Origin: Planctomycetota bacterium
Lineage (GTDB): Bacteria > Patescibacteriota > Patescibacteriia > Patescibacteriales > UBA12465
Assembly: GCA_025453315.1 (NCBI GenBank)
Contig: JALOQQ010000017.1
Coordinates: 1-12,363 of the forward strand
DNA: 12,363 bases
Direction: 5' to 3'
Below the pieces are notes generated by a model. That model had not been told where the DNA came from, did not search any database, and saw only the letters and a program-made list of their open reading frames with translations. Shown here in pieces: positions 1 through 6,884 of the stretch. Numbering within the stretch: the first letter of the stretch is position 1; every line of letters begins with the position of its first letter. Made by a program: the position numbers and the translations under genes.

Positions 1-70
1 TAAAGAATTTTATTATTTTTTAAATTATTTTCTAATTCCTCTTTAATTTTTATTAATTATTTTTTTAATT

Positions 71-538
71 ATGCCCCTATCAATACACTTACTTATTCAT
101 TTTTTATTCGCCGTCGTAGCCGGTTGGTTTATTTTTAAATTGTGGGGAGTTAAATGGTGGTCACTACTCGGTGGAATTTTGGGTGGTTTTTTTATTGATC
201 TGGATCATGTTTTAGAATATTTTTTAGTTTTTGGTTGGCGATTCAGTTTTACTAAATTTTTTAATGGTGAACAGTTTGTTTCAACTGGTGTTACTCATCT
301 TTATTTTCATGGTTGGGAATACTTAGTAGTTTTGTTTTTAATTATTTTAATTATAAAAAATAAAAAGCTAAAATCTTTTTTGGCCGCTTTGGCTCTTGGT
401 GCTTTTTTTCATTTAATTTGTGATGTCTTTATAAATGTTATGCCGGTTGAAGTTTATTCAATAATTTATCGTGCCTCTAAAGCCTTCATTTTTAAACAAA
501 TGGTGCCGGATGGACAGATGGTAGAGCTCGGTGATTAA
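71..538 (+). CDS. Small membrane protein, possible membrane-bound metal-dependent hydrolase (YdjM/DUF457-like)
   Basis: This is a 155-residue, very hydrophobic protein with about four membrane segments (roughly residues 5-23, 29-52, 82-96 and 101-121). Potential metal ligands sit at or near the segment ends: DLDH at 43-46, His76, HGWE at 80-83 and HLICD at 114-118. This D-x-D-H / H-x-x-E / H-x-x-x-D layout resembles the YdjM/DUF457 family of predicted membrane-bound metal-dependent hydrolases, although the usual HRG-TH signature is not present in standard form, so the family assignment is tentative. The ATG follows an AT-rich stretch with no Shine-Dalgarno sequence. Only 70 bases precede it in the window, so a longer upstream operon cannot be judged. 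It ends with TAA and is followed by 220 bp of intergenic DNA holding the recA promoter, so it is probably transcribed separately from recA. The substrate is unknown. Confidence 0.6.
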   Translation: MPLSIHLLIHFLFAVVAGWFIFKLWGVKWWSLLGGILGGFFIDLDHVLEYFLVFGWRFSFTKFFNGEQFVSTGVTHLYFHGWEYLVVLFLIILIIKNKKLKSFLAALALGAFFHLICDVFINVMPVEVYSIIYRASKAFIFKQMVPDGQMVELGD

Positions 539-700
539 TCTTTATAATAACTAGTTTTTGTTTTGTTGCTTAAGATAGTATTCAGAAGCTAGCTAAAAGA
601 ATAATAAATAATTTTGTTTAATATTAGTTAAAATAATCTTTACTTTAGCGTTATTATTCATTTTTAATTTATTAGTTATTTAAGAGTTTTTCAGCATATA

Positions 701-729
701 TTGGTTAAAGTAACGAAGCATAGTATAAT
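701..729 (+). promoter_or_regulatory. Sigma70-type promoter of recA
   Basis: A perfect TATAAT (724-729) lies 17 bp downstream of TTGGTT (701-706), which matches the first three bases of the -35 consensus. The expected start near 736 gives a leader of roughly 23 nt before the recA ATG at 759, with no Shine-Dalgarno sequence in it. I found no LexA-type operator (neither CTGT-N8-ACAG nor GAAC-N4-GTTC) around it, so damage control through LexA is not supported by the sequence. The rest of 539-758 shows nothing else that I can name. Confidence 0.7.
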
Positions 730-758
730 AGAATAAGAAAATTATTAACTTTATTTTT

Positions 759-1841
759 ATGATTAAAGACTCAAAAAAGCCGGCTAAAGAAACCGGCGAA
801 AGCTTTAAGAATTCTGATAGTCGTTTACAAGCCGCTATGTCGGCAGTTGACCAAATTAAATCTAAATTTGGTGAAGGTTCTATTATGAAGTTTGGCGATG
901 TTAGACGCTCTGATGTTGACGCTGTTTCTACTGGTTGTTTATCTTTAGATTTAGCTATTGGTATTGGTGGCGTTCCTCGTGGCAGAGTAATAGAAATTTT
1001 TGGTCCAGAGGCTAGTGGTAAAACAACTTTAGCTCAACATATTATTGCCGAGGTGCAAAGAGCTGGTGGTATTGCTGCTTTCGTCGATGCTGAACATGCC
1101 CTTGATCCTGATTATGCCTCCCGCATTGGTATTAATATTAAAGACATGTTTATTTCTCAGCCCGATACGGGCGAGCAAGCTTTAGAGATAGTAGAAACTT
1201 TGGTACGCTCTAACGCAGTTGATGTTGTTGTGGTAGATAGTGTGGCCGCACTTGTTCCTCAAAAAGAAATTGAAGGTGATATGGGTGATCAGCACATGGG
1301 TCTTCAAGCCAGATTAATGAGTCAGGCTCTTAGAAAATTAACCGCCATTATTGCCAAGACTAAAACTGTAGTTATTTTTATTAACCAAATTAGAAATAAA
1401 ATTGGCGTTTTCTTTGGTAATCCGGAAACAACTACCGGTGGCAATGCTTTAAAGTTTTATTGTTCAGTCCGTCTGGAAGTTAGAAGAATAGCCCAAATTA
1501 AACAAGGAGAAAAAATAGTTGGTGGTAGGGTAAAAGTTAAGGTAGTAAAGAATAAAGTGGCTGCTCCTTTTAAGACTTGTGAATTTGATATTATGTATAA
1601 TGAAGGTATTTCTGTGGCTGGTGATTTAGTTGATTTAGGTACTGAAATGGGCGTGGTAAAGAAAAGTGGTAATAGCTACTCCTTTGGTGATATTAAATTA
1701 GGTACTGGTCGTGAGAATGCTAAGAAGACTATTAAAGAGGAAAAGAAATTAGTTAATGAAATTAAAAAAGCTATTTTAAAAGCAATAACTGAAAAAGAAA
1801 GTAAAGAAAACAAAGATGCTAAAAAAGTAGTTGAAGAATAA
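759..1841 (+). CDS. recA: RecA recombinase
   Basis: RecA is the ATP-dependent strand-exchange protein that forms filaments on single-stranded DNA in homologous recombination and repair. This 360-aa copy has the whole core: Walker A GPEASGKTT at 82-90, Walker B VVVVDS at 156-161, the L2 DNA-binding loop region with FINQIRNKIG (207-216) and GNPETTTGGNALKFY (220-234), and the VVKNKVAAPFK segment (262-272). Length is close to the usual 340-360 residues. The N-terminal 25 residues are Lys/Ser-rich and poorly conserved. The C-terminal tail is mixed Lys/Glu rather than strongly acidic as in E. coli. The start is set by the promoter about 30 bp upstream; the next in-frame Met (27) would cut into the conserved N-terminal helix. 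The gene is monocistronic by signal, with its own promoter and an intrinsic terminator just after the stop. No intein or frameshift is present. Confidence 0.98.
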   Translation: MIKDSKKPAKETGESFKNSDSRLQAAMSAVDQIKSKFGEGSIMKFGDVRRSDVDAVSTGCLSLDLAIGIGGVPRGRVIEIFGPEASGKTTLAQHIIAEVQRAGGIAAFVDAEHALDPDYASRIGINIKDMFISQPDTGEQALEIVETLVRSNAVDVVVVDSVAALVPQKEIEGDMGDQHMGLQARLMSQALRKLTAIIAKTKTVVIFINQIRNKIGVFFGNPETTTGGNALKFYCSVRLEVRRIAQIKQGEKIVGGRVKVKVVKNKVAAPFKTCEFDIMYNEGISVAGDLVDLGTEMGVVKKSGNSYSFGDIKLGTGRENAKKTIKEEKKLVNEIKKAILKAITEKESKENKDAKKVVEE

Positions 1842-1856
1842 TAATTAAAATTTTAA

Positions 1857-1883
1857 GGAAACCGTGAAAGCGGTTTTCTTTTT
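1857..1883 (+). terminator. Intrinsic terminator of recA, abutting the next start codon
   Basis: An 8-bp stem (1857-1864 with 1871-1878, one G-U pair) closes a TGAAAG loop and is followed by five T (1879-1883). It sits 16 nt after the recA stop. The ATG of the UMP kinase is only 8 nt after the T run, so any readthrough mRNA would carry this hairpin directly at the UMP kinase translation start. Confidence 0.75.
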
Positions 1884-1891
1884 GTATAGAT

Positions 1892-2584
1892 ATGGCTAAA
1901 CCAGAAACATTTATTCTTTCGCTTGGCGGTTCATTAATTTCTCGCGCTGAAGGAATACAAGAAAATTTTTTAAAAGAATTTAAAGATTTAATTGTTCAAG
2001 AAATGAAAAAGGGAAAGCGTTTTTTAATTATTTGTGGCGGTGGAAACACGGCACGTACTTATCAGCAGGCAGCTAAAAATATTGCTAGCGCCAAATCTTT
2101 AGATCTAGATTGGGTTGGTATTCAGGCTAGCCGTCTAAATGCTTATTTACTTAAAGCTATTTTTGGCCCTTTAGCTAACGAGGGTATTATTTTGGACCCA
2201 GAACAAAAGATTAACAATAAAAGAAATCTAGTGGTTTTTGGGGCAGGCTTTAAGCCGGGTCGCTCTACGGATTATATGGCGGCACTGGTAGCACAAAATC
2301 AGGGAGCGAAAACTATGATCAATCTTTCTAATATTGATTATGTTTATAATAAGGATCCGAAAAAATTTAAAGACGCTCAGATTATCAAAGAAATTAAATG
2401 GTCAGATTTTAGAAAAATAGTTGGCAATACTTGGACGCCGGGTTTAAATATGCCTTTTGATCCCATTGCTTCAAAACTTTGTCAGAAAAACAAAACCCAA
2501 GTTTTAATTATGAACGGTAGTAAGCTCGATAAAGTTAAGGATTTTTTAAATGGCCGTGGTTTTGTTGGTACCTTAATTAAATAA
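1892..2584 (+). CDS. pyrH: UMP kinase, archaeal-type
   Basis: This is an amino-acid-kinase-fold protein of 230 aa that should phosphorylate UMP to UDP in pyrimidine nucleotide synthesis. Motifs in order are SLGGSLI (10-16), CGGGNTAR (48-55), DWVGIQASRLNA (73-84), the acceptor loop GFKPGRSTDYMA (119-130), NLSNIDYVYNKDPKK (144-158) and FDPIASK (189-195). The GIQxxRxNA block and the PGxxTD acceptor loop are those of archaeal UMP kinases such as the Pyrococcus enzyme, and differ from the GNPFFTTD type of ordinary bacterial PyrH. The assignment to UMP kinase rather than another amino-acid kinase rests on these blocks. No Shine-Dalgarno sequence is visible, because the 8-nt gap to the recA terminator leaves no room for one. 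A promoter was not found, so expression may depend on recA readthrough or on an unrecognised promoter inside the end of recA. Confidence 0.85.
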   Translation: MAKPETFILSLGGSLISRAEGIQENFLKEFKDLIVQEMKKGKRFLIICGGGNTARTYQQAAKNIASAKSLDLDWVGIQASRLNAYLLKAIFGPLANEGIILDPEQKINNKRNLVVFGAGFKPGRSTDYMAALVAQNQGAKTMINLSNIDYVYNKDPKKFKDAQIIKEIKWSDFRKIVGNTWTPGLNMPFDPIASKLCQKNKTQVLIMNGSKLDKVKDFLNGRGFVGTLIK

Positions 2585-2658
2585 AAAGATTAAATAAAAG
2601 GTAAAAAAAGTAGCCAAATAATATTATTAGCTAAAGCTATTTATTAATAATAATTAGT

Positions 2659-4050
2659 ATGCCCAAATATTGTTTATTAAATCAAGATATTAATACTTCA
2701 TTTATTAATATTGAAACAACTTGGACTGGCATGCGCTCTAAGCTTCTTAAAAAACAAACTGGTTATTTGGTACCGGATTCTTTTGTAGAACTTTTAAAGG
2801 GAGAAACTTTAAATTATTTTCAGAACGAAAAACAAGCTAAAATTTTTTCTCAAGCTTGTGCTAATTTAGTTATTAATAACCCCAAATTACTTCAAGAAAT
2901 TAAAAAACAAAATTGGCGCTTAGCTGAACAAATCATAAAATTGGCTGAAGAAATTTTACCTCGTCTTAACAAACTAAGCGATTTAGAAATAATAAAATTT
3001 TTGTTATTAAGTCGTAAATTGCAGGCTCAATTTGCCGCCTGGGGAATGGCGGTAGCCTTTTCGGATATTTATGGTTTTATCTCCGAAGCTATTACTAAAA
3101 TATTTACCAAAAGAAAGAAATTAAAATATTCAATTAGTGTCTATTTGGAAAATTTAAGTAATCCCAAAGAATTAAGTCTTACTGAACAAGCTTATCAAGA
3201 AATTTCTAGAGTCAATTTGAATTCCGCTAAAGAAATTTCTAAACTATTAAAAAAATATTTTTGGTTGGATCAAGGATATATTGGCCGAGGGTTAACTTTA
3301 GAAAATTTAAGAGATATTAAAAAAAATCATGCTTTTTATGAGAAACAAATAGTTCCTTCAGAGTTATTAAAGATTGAGCTTAAACTTAACTCTAAAGAAG
3401 AAAGGTTGTTAGCTGTTTCCCGTGATTTAGTACAAATAAAGTCTTGGCGCTCTGATAGGCGACAGGCTATTTATGTAATAGTTAATAAAATTATTGATCG
3501 TTTAGCTAAAAGATTTAAGATAGAGGCTAAATATTTGGAAACTTTGTCTACTAAAGAGTTGATTAAGGCGATAAAAAATAGAAAGAATTCACCTAGTGAT
3601 TTAAAAGAACGCTTTGAACGTAGTTTATTTATTCCGCAGTCAGCTGATGATTACCAGATAGTTATTAATGAAGAAAAAATAAATTCTTATTTAGCTGAGC
3701 GCATAAATCGTTTAGCTATTAATAAAACCAAGACTATTAAAGGGCAAACAGCTTGTCCGGGTAAGGTGAGAGGCATGGTTCGCTTAGTCTTTGGTCCCCA
3801 ACATAATAATAAAATTAGCGAGGGTGATATTTTGGTATCGGTTTCTACTAGTCCACAATTATTGCCAGCCATGAAAAAAGCTTCAGCTTTTATTACTGAT
3901 ATGGGAGGTATTACTTCTCATGCCGCCATTGTTTCCCGAGAATTAAAAAAACCTTGTGTAGTTGGCACTAAAATCGCCACCCAGGTTTTACGGGATGGCG
4001 ATATAGTCGAAGTAGATGCGAATAAAGGAGTAATTAATATTTTGAATTAG
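2659..4050 (+). CDS. PEP-utilising enzyme mobile (phosphohistidine) domain protein, stand-alone
   Basis: The 463-aa protein ends in a clear PEP-utiliser swivelling domain (about 362-463). It contains a start motif GQTACPGKVRG, then SVSTSPQLLPAMKKA and the phosphohistidine signature GGITSHAAIVSRELKKPCVVG, with catalytic His at 421. In PEP synthase, pyruvate phosphate dikinase and rifampin phosphotransferase this His shuttles phosphate between an ATP-grasp domain and a substrate domain. Neither the N-terminal ATP-grasp kinase domain nor a PEP/pyruvate TIM barrel is present here. Residues 1-350 are instead mostly helical and charged, and I recognise no catalytic motif in them; a place comparable to the drug-binding domain of rifampin phosphotransferase is possible but unproven. 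The phosphate donor and substrate are unknown. The gene lies 74 bp after pyrH without a terminator between, so co-transcription is likely. Its 3' end overlaps the convergent helicase gene by 17 bp. Confidence 0.8.
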   Translation: MPKYCLLNQDINTSFINIETTWTGMRSKLLKKQTGYLVPDSFVELLKGETLNYFQNEKQAKIFSQACANLVINNPKLLQEIKKQNWRLAEQIIKLAEEILPRLNKLSDLEIIKFLLLSRKLQAQFAAWGMAVAFSDIYGFISEAITKIFTKRKKLKYSISVYLENLSNPKELSLTEQAYQEISRVNLNSAKEISKLLKKYFWLDQGYIGRGLTLENLRDIKKNHAFYEKQIVPSELLKIELKLNSKEERLLAVSRDLVQIKSWRSDRRQAIYVIVNKIIDRLAKRFKIEAKYLETLSTKELIKAIKNRKNSPSDLKERFERSLFIPQSADDYQIVINEEKINSYLAERINRLAINKTKTIKGQTACPGKVRGMVRLVFGPQHNNKISEGDILVSVSTSPQLLPAMKKASAFITDMGGITSHAAIVSRELKKPCVVGTKIATQVLRDGDIVEVDANKGVINILN

Positions 4051-5680
4051 TCGAAGGACGACGTTTAAATTTAGAATCTCGAGAAGCAAACTTAAAAGGT
4101 TTGTTTTTTGAATTTCTATCAGTTACTTTATTACTACTTGAAGAAAAAAAAGTTTTATTATTGGGATGGGTAGAAGGTTTTCTTCTTTCACTTGGAAAGA
4201 GATCTTGAGCATAATCATCGGCTATACTGCGTGAGCGGGTAGAGGATTTAGTTTGAAATTTGCTTTCCAATCTGTTATTAGATTTATTTCCGAATTTATC
4301 ATTGGATTGACTTTTGAATTTGTTATTAAATTTATTTTTAAATCCAGATTCTTTAAAACCAAAACTTTCGCTGGGGCTACTTTTTTGAAAATTATCTTTT
4401 TTAAAATTATTTTTAGTAAATGGGATCTTTTTGAAGTCGTCTCTTTTAAAGCTACTAACATTATTTCTTGGCCCATTGCTTCTAAAGTTGTTATTTCGGA
4501 AATTGTCTTTGCGAAAATTACCACCCACTCTTCTGCTTCTTTCGATTGGTTGATTCATTTCGGCAAATTTTTTCATGGTGAGCGTCTTATTAATTAGACG
4601 TTCTATACTTCTAATTTCTCTCCATTGATCAGGAGTAGCAAAAGAAATAGCACGACCGACGTTACCAGCGCGACCGGTGCGACCAATACGATGAACATAG
4701 TCTTCCGAACTCTCTGGCAAGTCATAGTTAACGACTAATTCAATGCCAGTGACATCAATACCACGAGCGGCAATATCGGTAGCTACTAAGACACGATATT
4801 TTTTACTCTTAAAACCAGCTAAAGCTTCGCGACGTTGAGAAAGGGAGCGATTAGAATGTATTTCAGCTGAAGTTTGTCCTATCTTTTGAATGGTTTGCGT
4901 GAGAGCTTTGGCGCCATATTTGGTGCGTGTAAAAACTAAAACAGAACCTTGATATTGTTCTAAAATATCTGTTAAATGTTTTATTTTTTCTTCTTTTCTA
5001 ACTACATATACTTCCTGTTCCACTTTTTCAGCAGTTGTTCCGGAAGGAGCCACCTCAATACTAACTGGTAAATTCATGTGTTTAGCGGCTAGCTTGGCAA
5101 TGGCCGCTGGCATAGTGGCAGAGAATAATAAAGTTTGATGTTTCTGTTTGATGTCAGCTAAAATAACTTCAACTTGTGGCGCAAAACCCATATCAAACAT
5201 CATATCAGCTTCGTCTAAAACTAGCATCTTAACTTCATTTAATTTAACTAATCTTCTTTTAAGATGATCAATAAGTCTACCGGGAGTAGCGATAATAATA
5301 TGAGGGTTTCTCCTTAATTGATATAACTGCTTATCCATAGATTGGCCACCAATTAAAACTGCAGTTCTTAAATTTAGAGAAGGGCTAATTTTTTTTAAAT
5401 TTTCTTCTACTTGTAGAGCTAATTCTCTGGTTGGTAAAATTATTAAACCCTGACCAGCTTCAACAGCTAATTTTTGTAACATTGGTATGCCGAAAGCAAA
5501 AGTTTTTCCGGTACCAGTTTGGGCAATACCGATTAGGTCTTCGCCTTGTAGGGCTATGGGTATAGATTTTTTTTGGATAGGCGTTGGTGTTTCTATCTTT
5601 AATTTTTGTAAGACATTTAAGATAATTGGACTGACGCCAAGATCATTAAAAGTAACTTGGCTTTTTTCGGTTTGAGACAT
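4034..5680 (-). CDS. DEAD-box RNA helicase with long F/N/K-rich tail
   Basis: This is an ATP-dependent RNA helicase, probably acting in RNA remodelling or ribosome assembly. All motifs are present (numbered from the upstream ATG at 5692, 552 aa): Q-motif region 15-40, AQTGTGKT 57-64, PTREL 87-91, TPGR 136-139, DEAD 160-163, SAT 191-193, VFTRTK 253-258, ATDIAARGID 304-313 and HRIGRTGR 334-341. The core ends near 380. The last 170 residues are a low-complexity tail of repeated Phe-(Lys/Arg)-x-x-(Asn/Asp)-Phe spacing, basic and probably disordered. I prefer the second Met (5680, MSQTEK) because a TATAAT at 5691-5696 overlaps the upstream ATG and because family N-termini begin close to this point; the ATG at 5692 is the alternative. 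No Shine-Dalgarno sequence is visible at either. A promoter at 5903-5931 would give a long leader. The gene is related to the CsdA/DeaD/RhlE group; I do not assign a symbol. Confidence 0.95.
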   Translation of the reverse strand: MSQTEKSQVTFNDLGVSPIILNVLQKLKIETPTPIQKKSIPIALQGEDLIGIAQTGTGKTFAFGIPMLQKLAVEAGQGLIILPTRELALQVEENLKKISPSLNLRTAVLIGGQSMDKQLYQLRRNPHIIIATPGRLIDHLKRRLVKLNEVKMLVLDEADMMFDMGFAPQVEVILADIKQKHQTLLFSATMPAAIAKLAAKHMNLPVSIEVAPSGTTAEKVEQEVYVVRKEEKIKHLTDILEQYQGSVLVFTRTKYGAKALTQTIQKIGQTSAEIHSNRSLSQRREALAGFKSKKYRVLVATDIAARGIDVTGIELVVNYDLPESSEDYVHRIGRTGRAGNVGRAISFATPDQWREIRSIERLINKTLTMKKFAEMNQPIERSRRVGGNFRKDNFRNNNFRSNGPRNNVSSFKRDDFKKIPFTKNNFKKDNFQKSSPSESFGFKESGFKNKFNNKFKSQSNDKFGNKSNNRLESKFQTKSSTRSRSIADDYAQDLFPSERRKPSTHPNNKTFFSSSSNKVTDRNSKNKPFKFASRDSKFKRRPSTNSKY

Positions 5681-5896
5681 AAAAAATAACATTATACATA
5701 ATAAGATATTATGTATTTAAATGATTTACCGGTTTAGACCGGATTGAGGGTTAATAAATATTATAATGGTCCGACTTCCCCCGCCATTTAATATTTAGAC
5801 ATGAGATTCGAATCGAAATAGATAAAATAATTTATCTATCTCCGTCGCTGGCTTTAATCGATAGCATTTATCTAAAAGCCGCTAAGAGTTATAAGT
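5681..5896 (-). ncRNA. Structured 5' leader (or small RNA) upstream of the DEAD-box helicase
   Basis: Between the promoter at 5903-5931 and the helicase start there is about 215 nt with no ORF and several hairpins. One spans 5850-5880 (GGCTTT/AAAGCC stem with an inner GATA/TATC stem). A second spans 5815-5842 (12 bp, ATAA-type loop). A third spans 5729-5742 (CCGGT/ACCGG, 4-nt loop). A G-rich stretch is at 5768-5785. In the second hairpin the one imperfect pair is G-U on the minus strand but A-C on the plus strand, which supports a minus-strand RNA. No T run follows the last hairpin, so it reads more like a 5' leader than a terminated small RNA. It does not match tmRNA, 4.5S, RNase P or any riboswitch that I can recognise. 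Confidence 0.45.
5691..5696 (-). promoter_or_regulatory. Possible proximal -10 element giving a near-leaderless helicase mRNA
   Basis: On the minus strand a TATAAT (5691-5696) lies 10 nt before the second ATG of the helicase (5680). Transcription from it would start about 4 nt ahead of that ATG. The matching -35 (TAAATA at 5714-5719, 17-bp spacer) is weak, so this is a secondary candidate to the distal promoter. Confidence 0.3.
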
Positions 5897-5902
5897 AAGG
5901 GA

Positions 5903-5931
5903 ATATTAGCACAGATATGTATTTTAGTCAA
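5903..5931 (-). promoter_or_regulatory. Extended -10 sigma70 promoter driving the helicase leader
   Basis: On the minus strand TTGACT (5926-5931) is followed after exactly 17 bp by TAATAT (5903-5908), preceded by TGC as in extended -10 promoters. The predicted start is the A at about 5896. It is the best promoter between the small lipoprotein gene and the helicase. Confidence 0.65.
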
Positions 5932-6038
5932 TGAACCTAGTAGTCTAGTTATTAATGGTTATATAAATATAGACAATTATCATAAGTAATTATGAAAAGC
6001 GTCTTTTATGAATTGATTAAAAATATTTTTTATAAAAG

Positions 6039-6078
6039 AAGAGTCAGCTTTGGCTATATGCTGACTCTTGATTTTTTT
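6039..6078 (-). terminator. Bidirectional-looking terminator of the small lipoprotein gene
   Basis: A perfect 10-bp stem (AAGAGTCAGC 6039-6048 with 6060-6069) closes an 11-nt loop, 20 nt after the stop codon of the minus-strand lipoprotein gene. On the minus strand it is followed by CTTTTAT. On the plus strand a seven-T run follows at 6072-6078. No plus-strand gene ends here, so its natural client is the lipoprotein gene. Confidence 0.8.
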
Positions 6079-6088
6079 AATTGATTAT

Positions 6089-6565
6089 TTATTCTTTGTA
6101 ATCAATCTTTTTACAGAACATTTTGTTGTTTGTAAAAGTTAGGGCTAAATATGTGCCTTGATAACAGATTACGTAAAGATAATTTGAAGGATCTTTTACT
6201 CCATAAGTTCCATTATAATTCCAATTATCGTTTTTAATTGGCCAACATAAGAATTGGGCGGTTAAACAGTAGCGGTCTGCATCTCCCGGTAAATCGTTTT
6301 TTGTTTTAATAGTATTGGCAACTTTTATGGTTTTACCGTCTATTAATTGATATGTAACCTGTGAAAGTTTATTCGCTTCAAACGTTTGAAATGTTTCTGA
6401 GGGCAAGAATAATTCTTCAATTTGTTGTTTTTGAGGCGTGATTGGATTCTTGAGTTCAACTACCCATTCATTTTTATCTACGGGAATTGGGTTCTTAGTC
6501 TCTTGTTTACAGCTAAACAGTAAAGAAGCACACAAAATTACGGTTATAATTTGAATTTTTTTCAT
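6089..6565 (-). CDS. Small predicted lipoprotein with four cysteines, function unknown
   Basis: This is a 158-aa secreted protein that I do not recognise. The N-terminus has two Lys, a hydrophobic core and a lipobox LFSC with the lipidated Cys at 19, followed by a polar, Pro-containing linker. The mature part holds a Glu/Gln-rich segment (46-62) and four Cys (100, 107, 134, 151), which could form two disulfides outside the cell. The Trp/Tyr/Asn-rich C-terminal half (108-140) suggests a small beta-rich fold. It is one of the few genes here with a clear Shine-Dalgarno: GGAGG, 8 nt before the ATG. It is a single transcription unit with a near-consensus promoter about 60 bp upstream and a terminator 20 nt downstream. 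The style of signal peptide is like Bacteroidota lipoproteins, as for the genes at 9439 and 11610. Confidence 0.75.
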   Translation of the reverse strand: MKKIQIITVILCASLLFSCKQETKNPIPVDKNEWVVELKNPITPQKQQIEELFLPSETFQTFEANKLSQVTYQLIDGKTIKVANTIKTKNDLPGDADRYCLTAQFLCWPIKNDNWNYNGTYGVKDPSNYLYVICYQGTYLALTFTNNKMFCKKIDYKE

Positions 6566-6620
6566 TAGGAAGTCCTCCAGTTTTTTATTAATTTAAATAA
6601 GAACAGTTAATTATTTATAT

Positions 6621-6656
6621 ATTATAGCAAATAACAGATATTTGTCAATATGTCAA
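6621..6656 (-). promoter_or_regulatory. Near-consensus promoter of the small lipoprotein gene
   Basis: On the minus strand a perfect TTGACA (6643-6648) and a perfect TATAAT (6621-6626) are 16 bp apart, and TGC precedes the -10. A second TTGACA lies just upstream at 6651-6656. The predicted start near 6613 gives a leader of about 48 nt that includes the GGAGG ribosome binding site. Confidence 0.8.
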
Positions 6657-6691
6657 GTAGTTGGTATAAGATTAAGAGGTAAACACCAAAC

Positions 6692-6720
6692 AAAAAAACA
6701 GACTTCAAATCTGTTTTTTT
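6692..6720 (-). terminator. Terminator after tRNA-Lys
   Basis: An ACAGA/TCTGT core stem (6698-6702 with 6710-6714), extended by A-T pairs to 11 bp, closes a 7-nt loop. On the minus strand it ends in a run of seven T (6692-6698). It lies 16 bp beyond the 3' end of tRNA-Lys and closes the tRNA cluster. Confidence 0.8.
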
Positions 6721-6736
6721 ATTATTTACTTATTTG

Positions 6737-6809
6737 TGCACCCAGGGGGATTCGAACCCTCGACCATCTCCTTAAGAGGGAGCTGCTCTACCAACTGAGC
6801 TATGGATGC
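6737..6809 (-). tRNA. tRNA-Lys (anticodon CTT)
   Basis: A 73-nt cloverleaf: acceptor GCATCCA/TGGGTGC, D stem GCTC/GAGC, anticodon loop CTCTTAA with CTT, T loop TTCGAAT, discriminator A. CCA is not encoded. Two pairs are mismatched (G27-A43 at the base of the anticodon stem, A50-C64 in the T stem), which is slightly unusual but does not break the fold. A possible own promoter lies upstream (TTGACA at 6849-6854, weak TAAAAA -10 at 6827-6832, 16-bp spacer). Confidence 0.93.
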
Positions 6810-6884
6810 AAAACTATACTTATATATTTTTATCATTTCCTCCAGATCTGTCAATAAATAATCTTAGTATTTCTGTTGATAAGG

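Noticed and set aside
539..758. SOS (LexA) operator ahead of recA
   Set aside because: No CTGT-N8-ACAG or GAAC-N4-GTTC palindrome is present near the promoter.
4222..4597. Overlapping ORFs on both strands inside the helicase tail
   Set aside because: They are out-of-frame readings of the low-complexity Phe/Asn/Lys coding region, with skewed composition and no motifs.
5761..5900. tmRNA, SRP RNA or RNase P RNA upstream of the helicase
   Set aside because: The TTCGAA palindrome at 5807-5812 is not a T arm (the flanking stem does not pair), no tag ORF or CCA-type end is present, and the GGGGGAAGTC stretch lacks the partner regions of RNase P and the conserved SRP loop.
6642..6857. 71-codon plus-strand ORF
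   Set aside because: It runs antisense across the tRNA-Lys gene and its terminator; its start region is the lipoprotein promoter. It has no protein-like motifs of its own.
6810..6884. GGAGGAAATG on the minus strand as the start of a micro-ORF between tRNA-Met and tRNA-Lys
   Set aside because: Spacing between GGAGG and ATG is only 2 nt, and the frame would run directly into tRNA-Lys.
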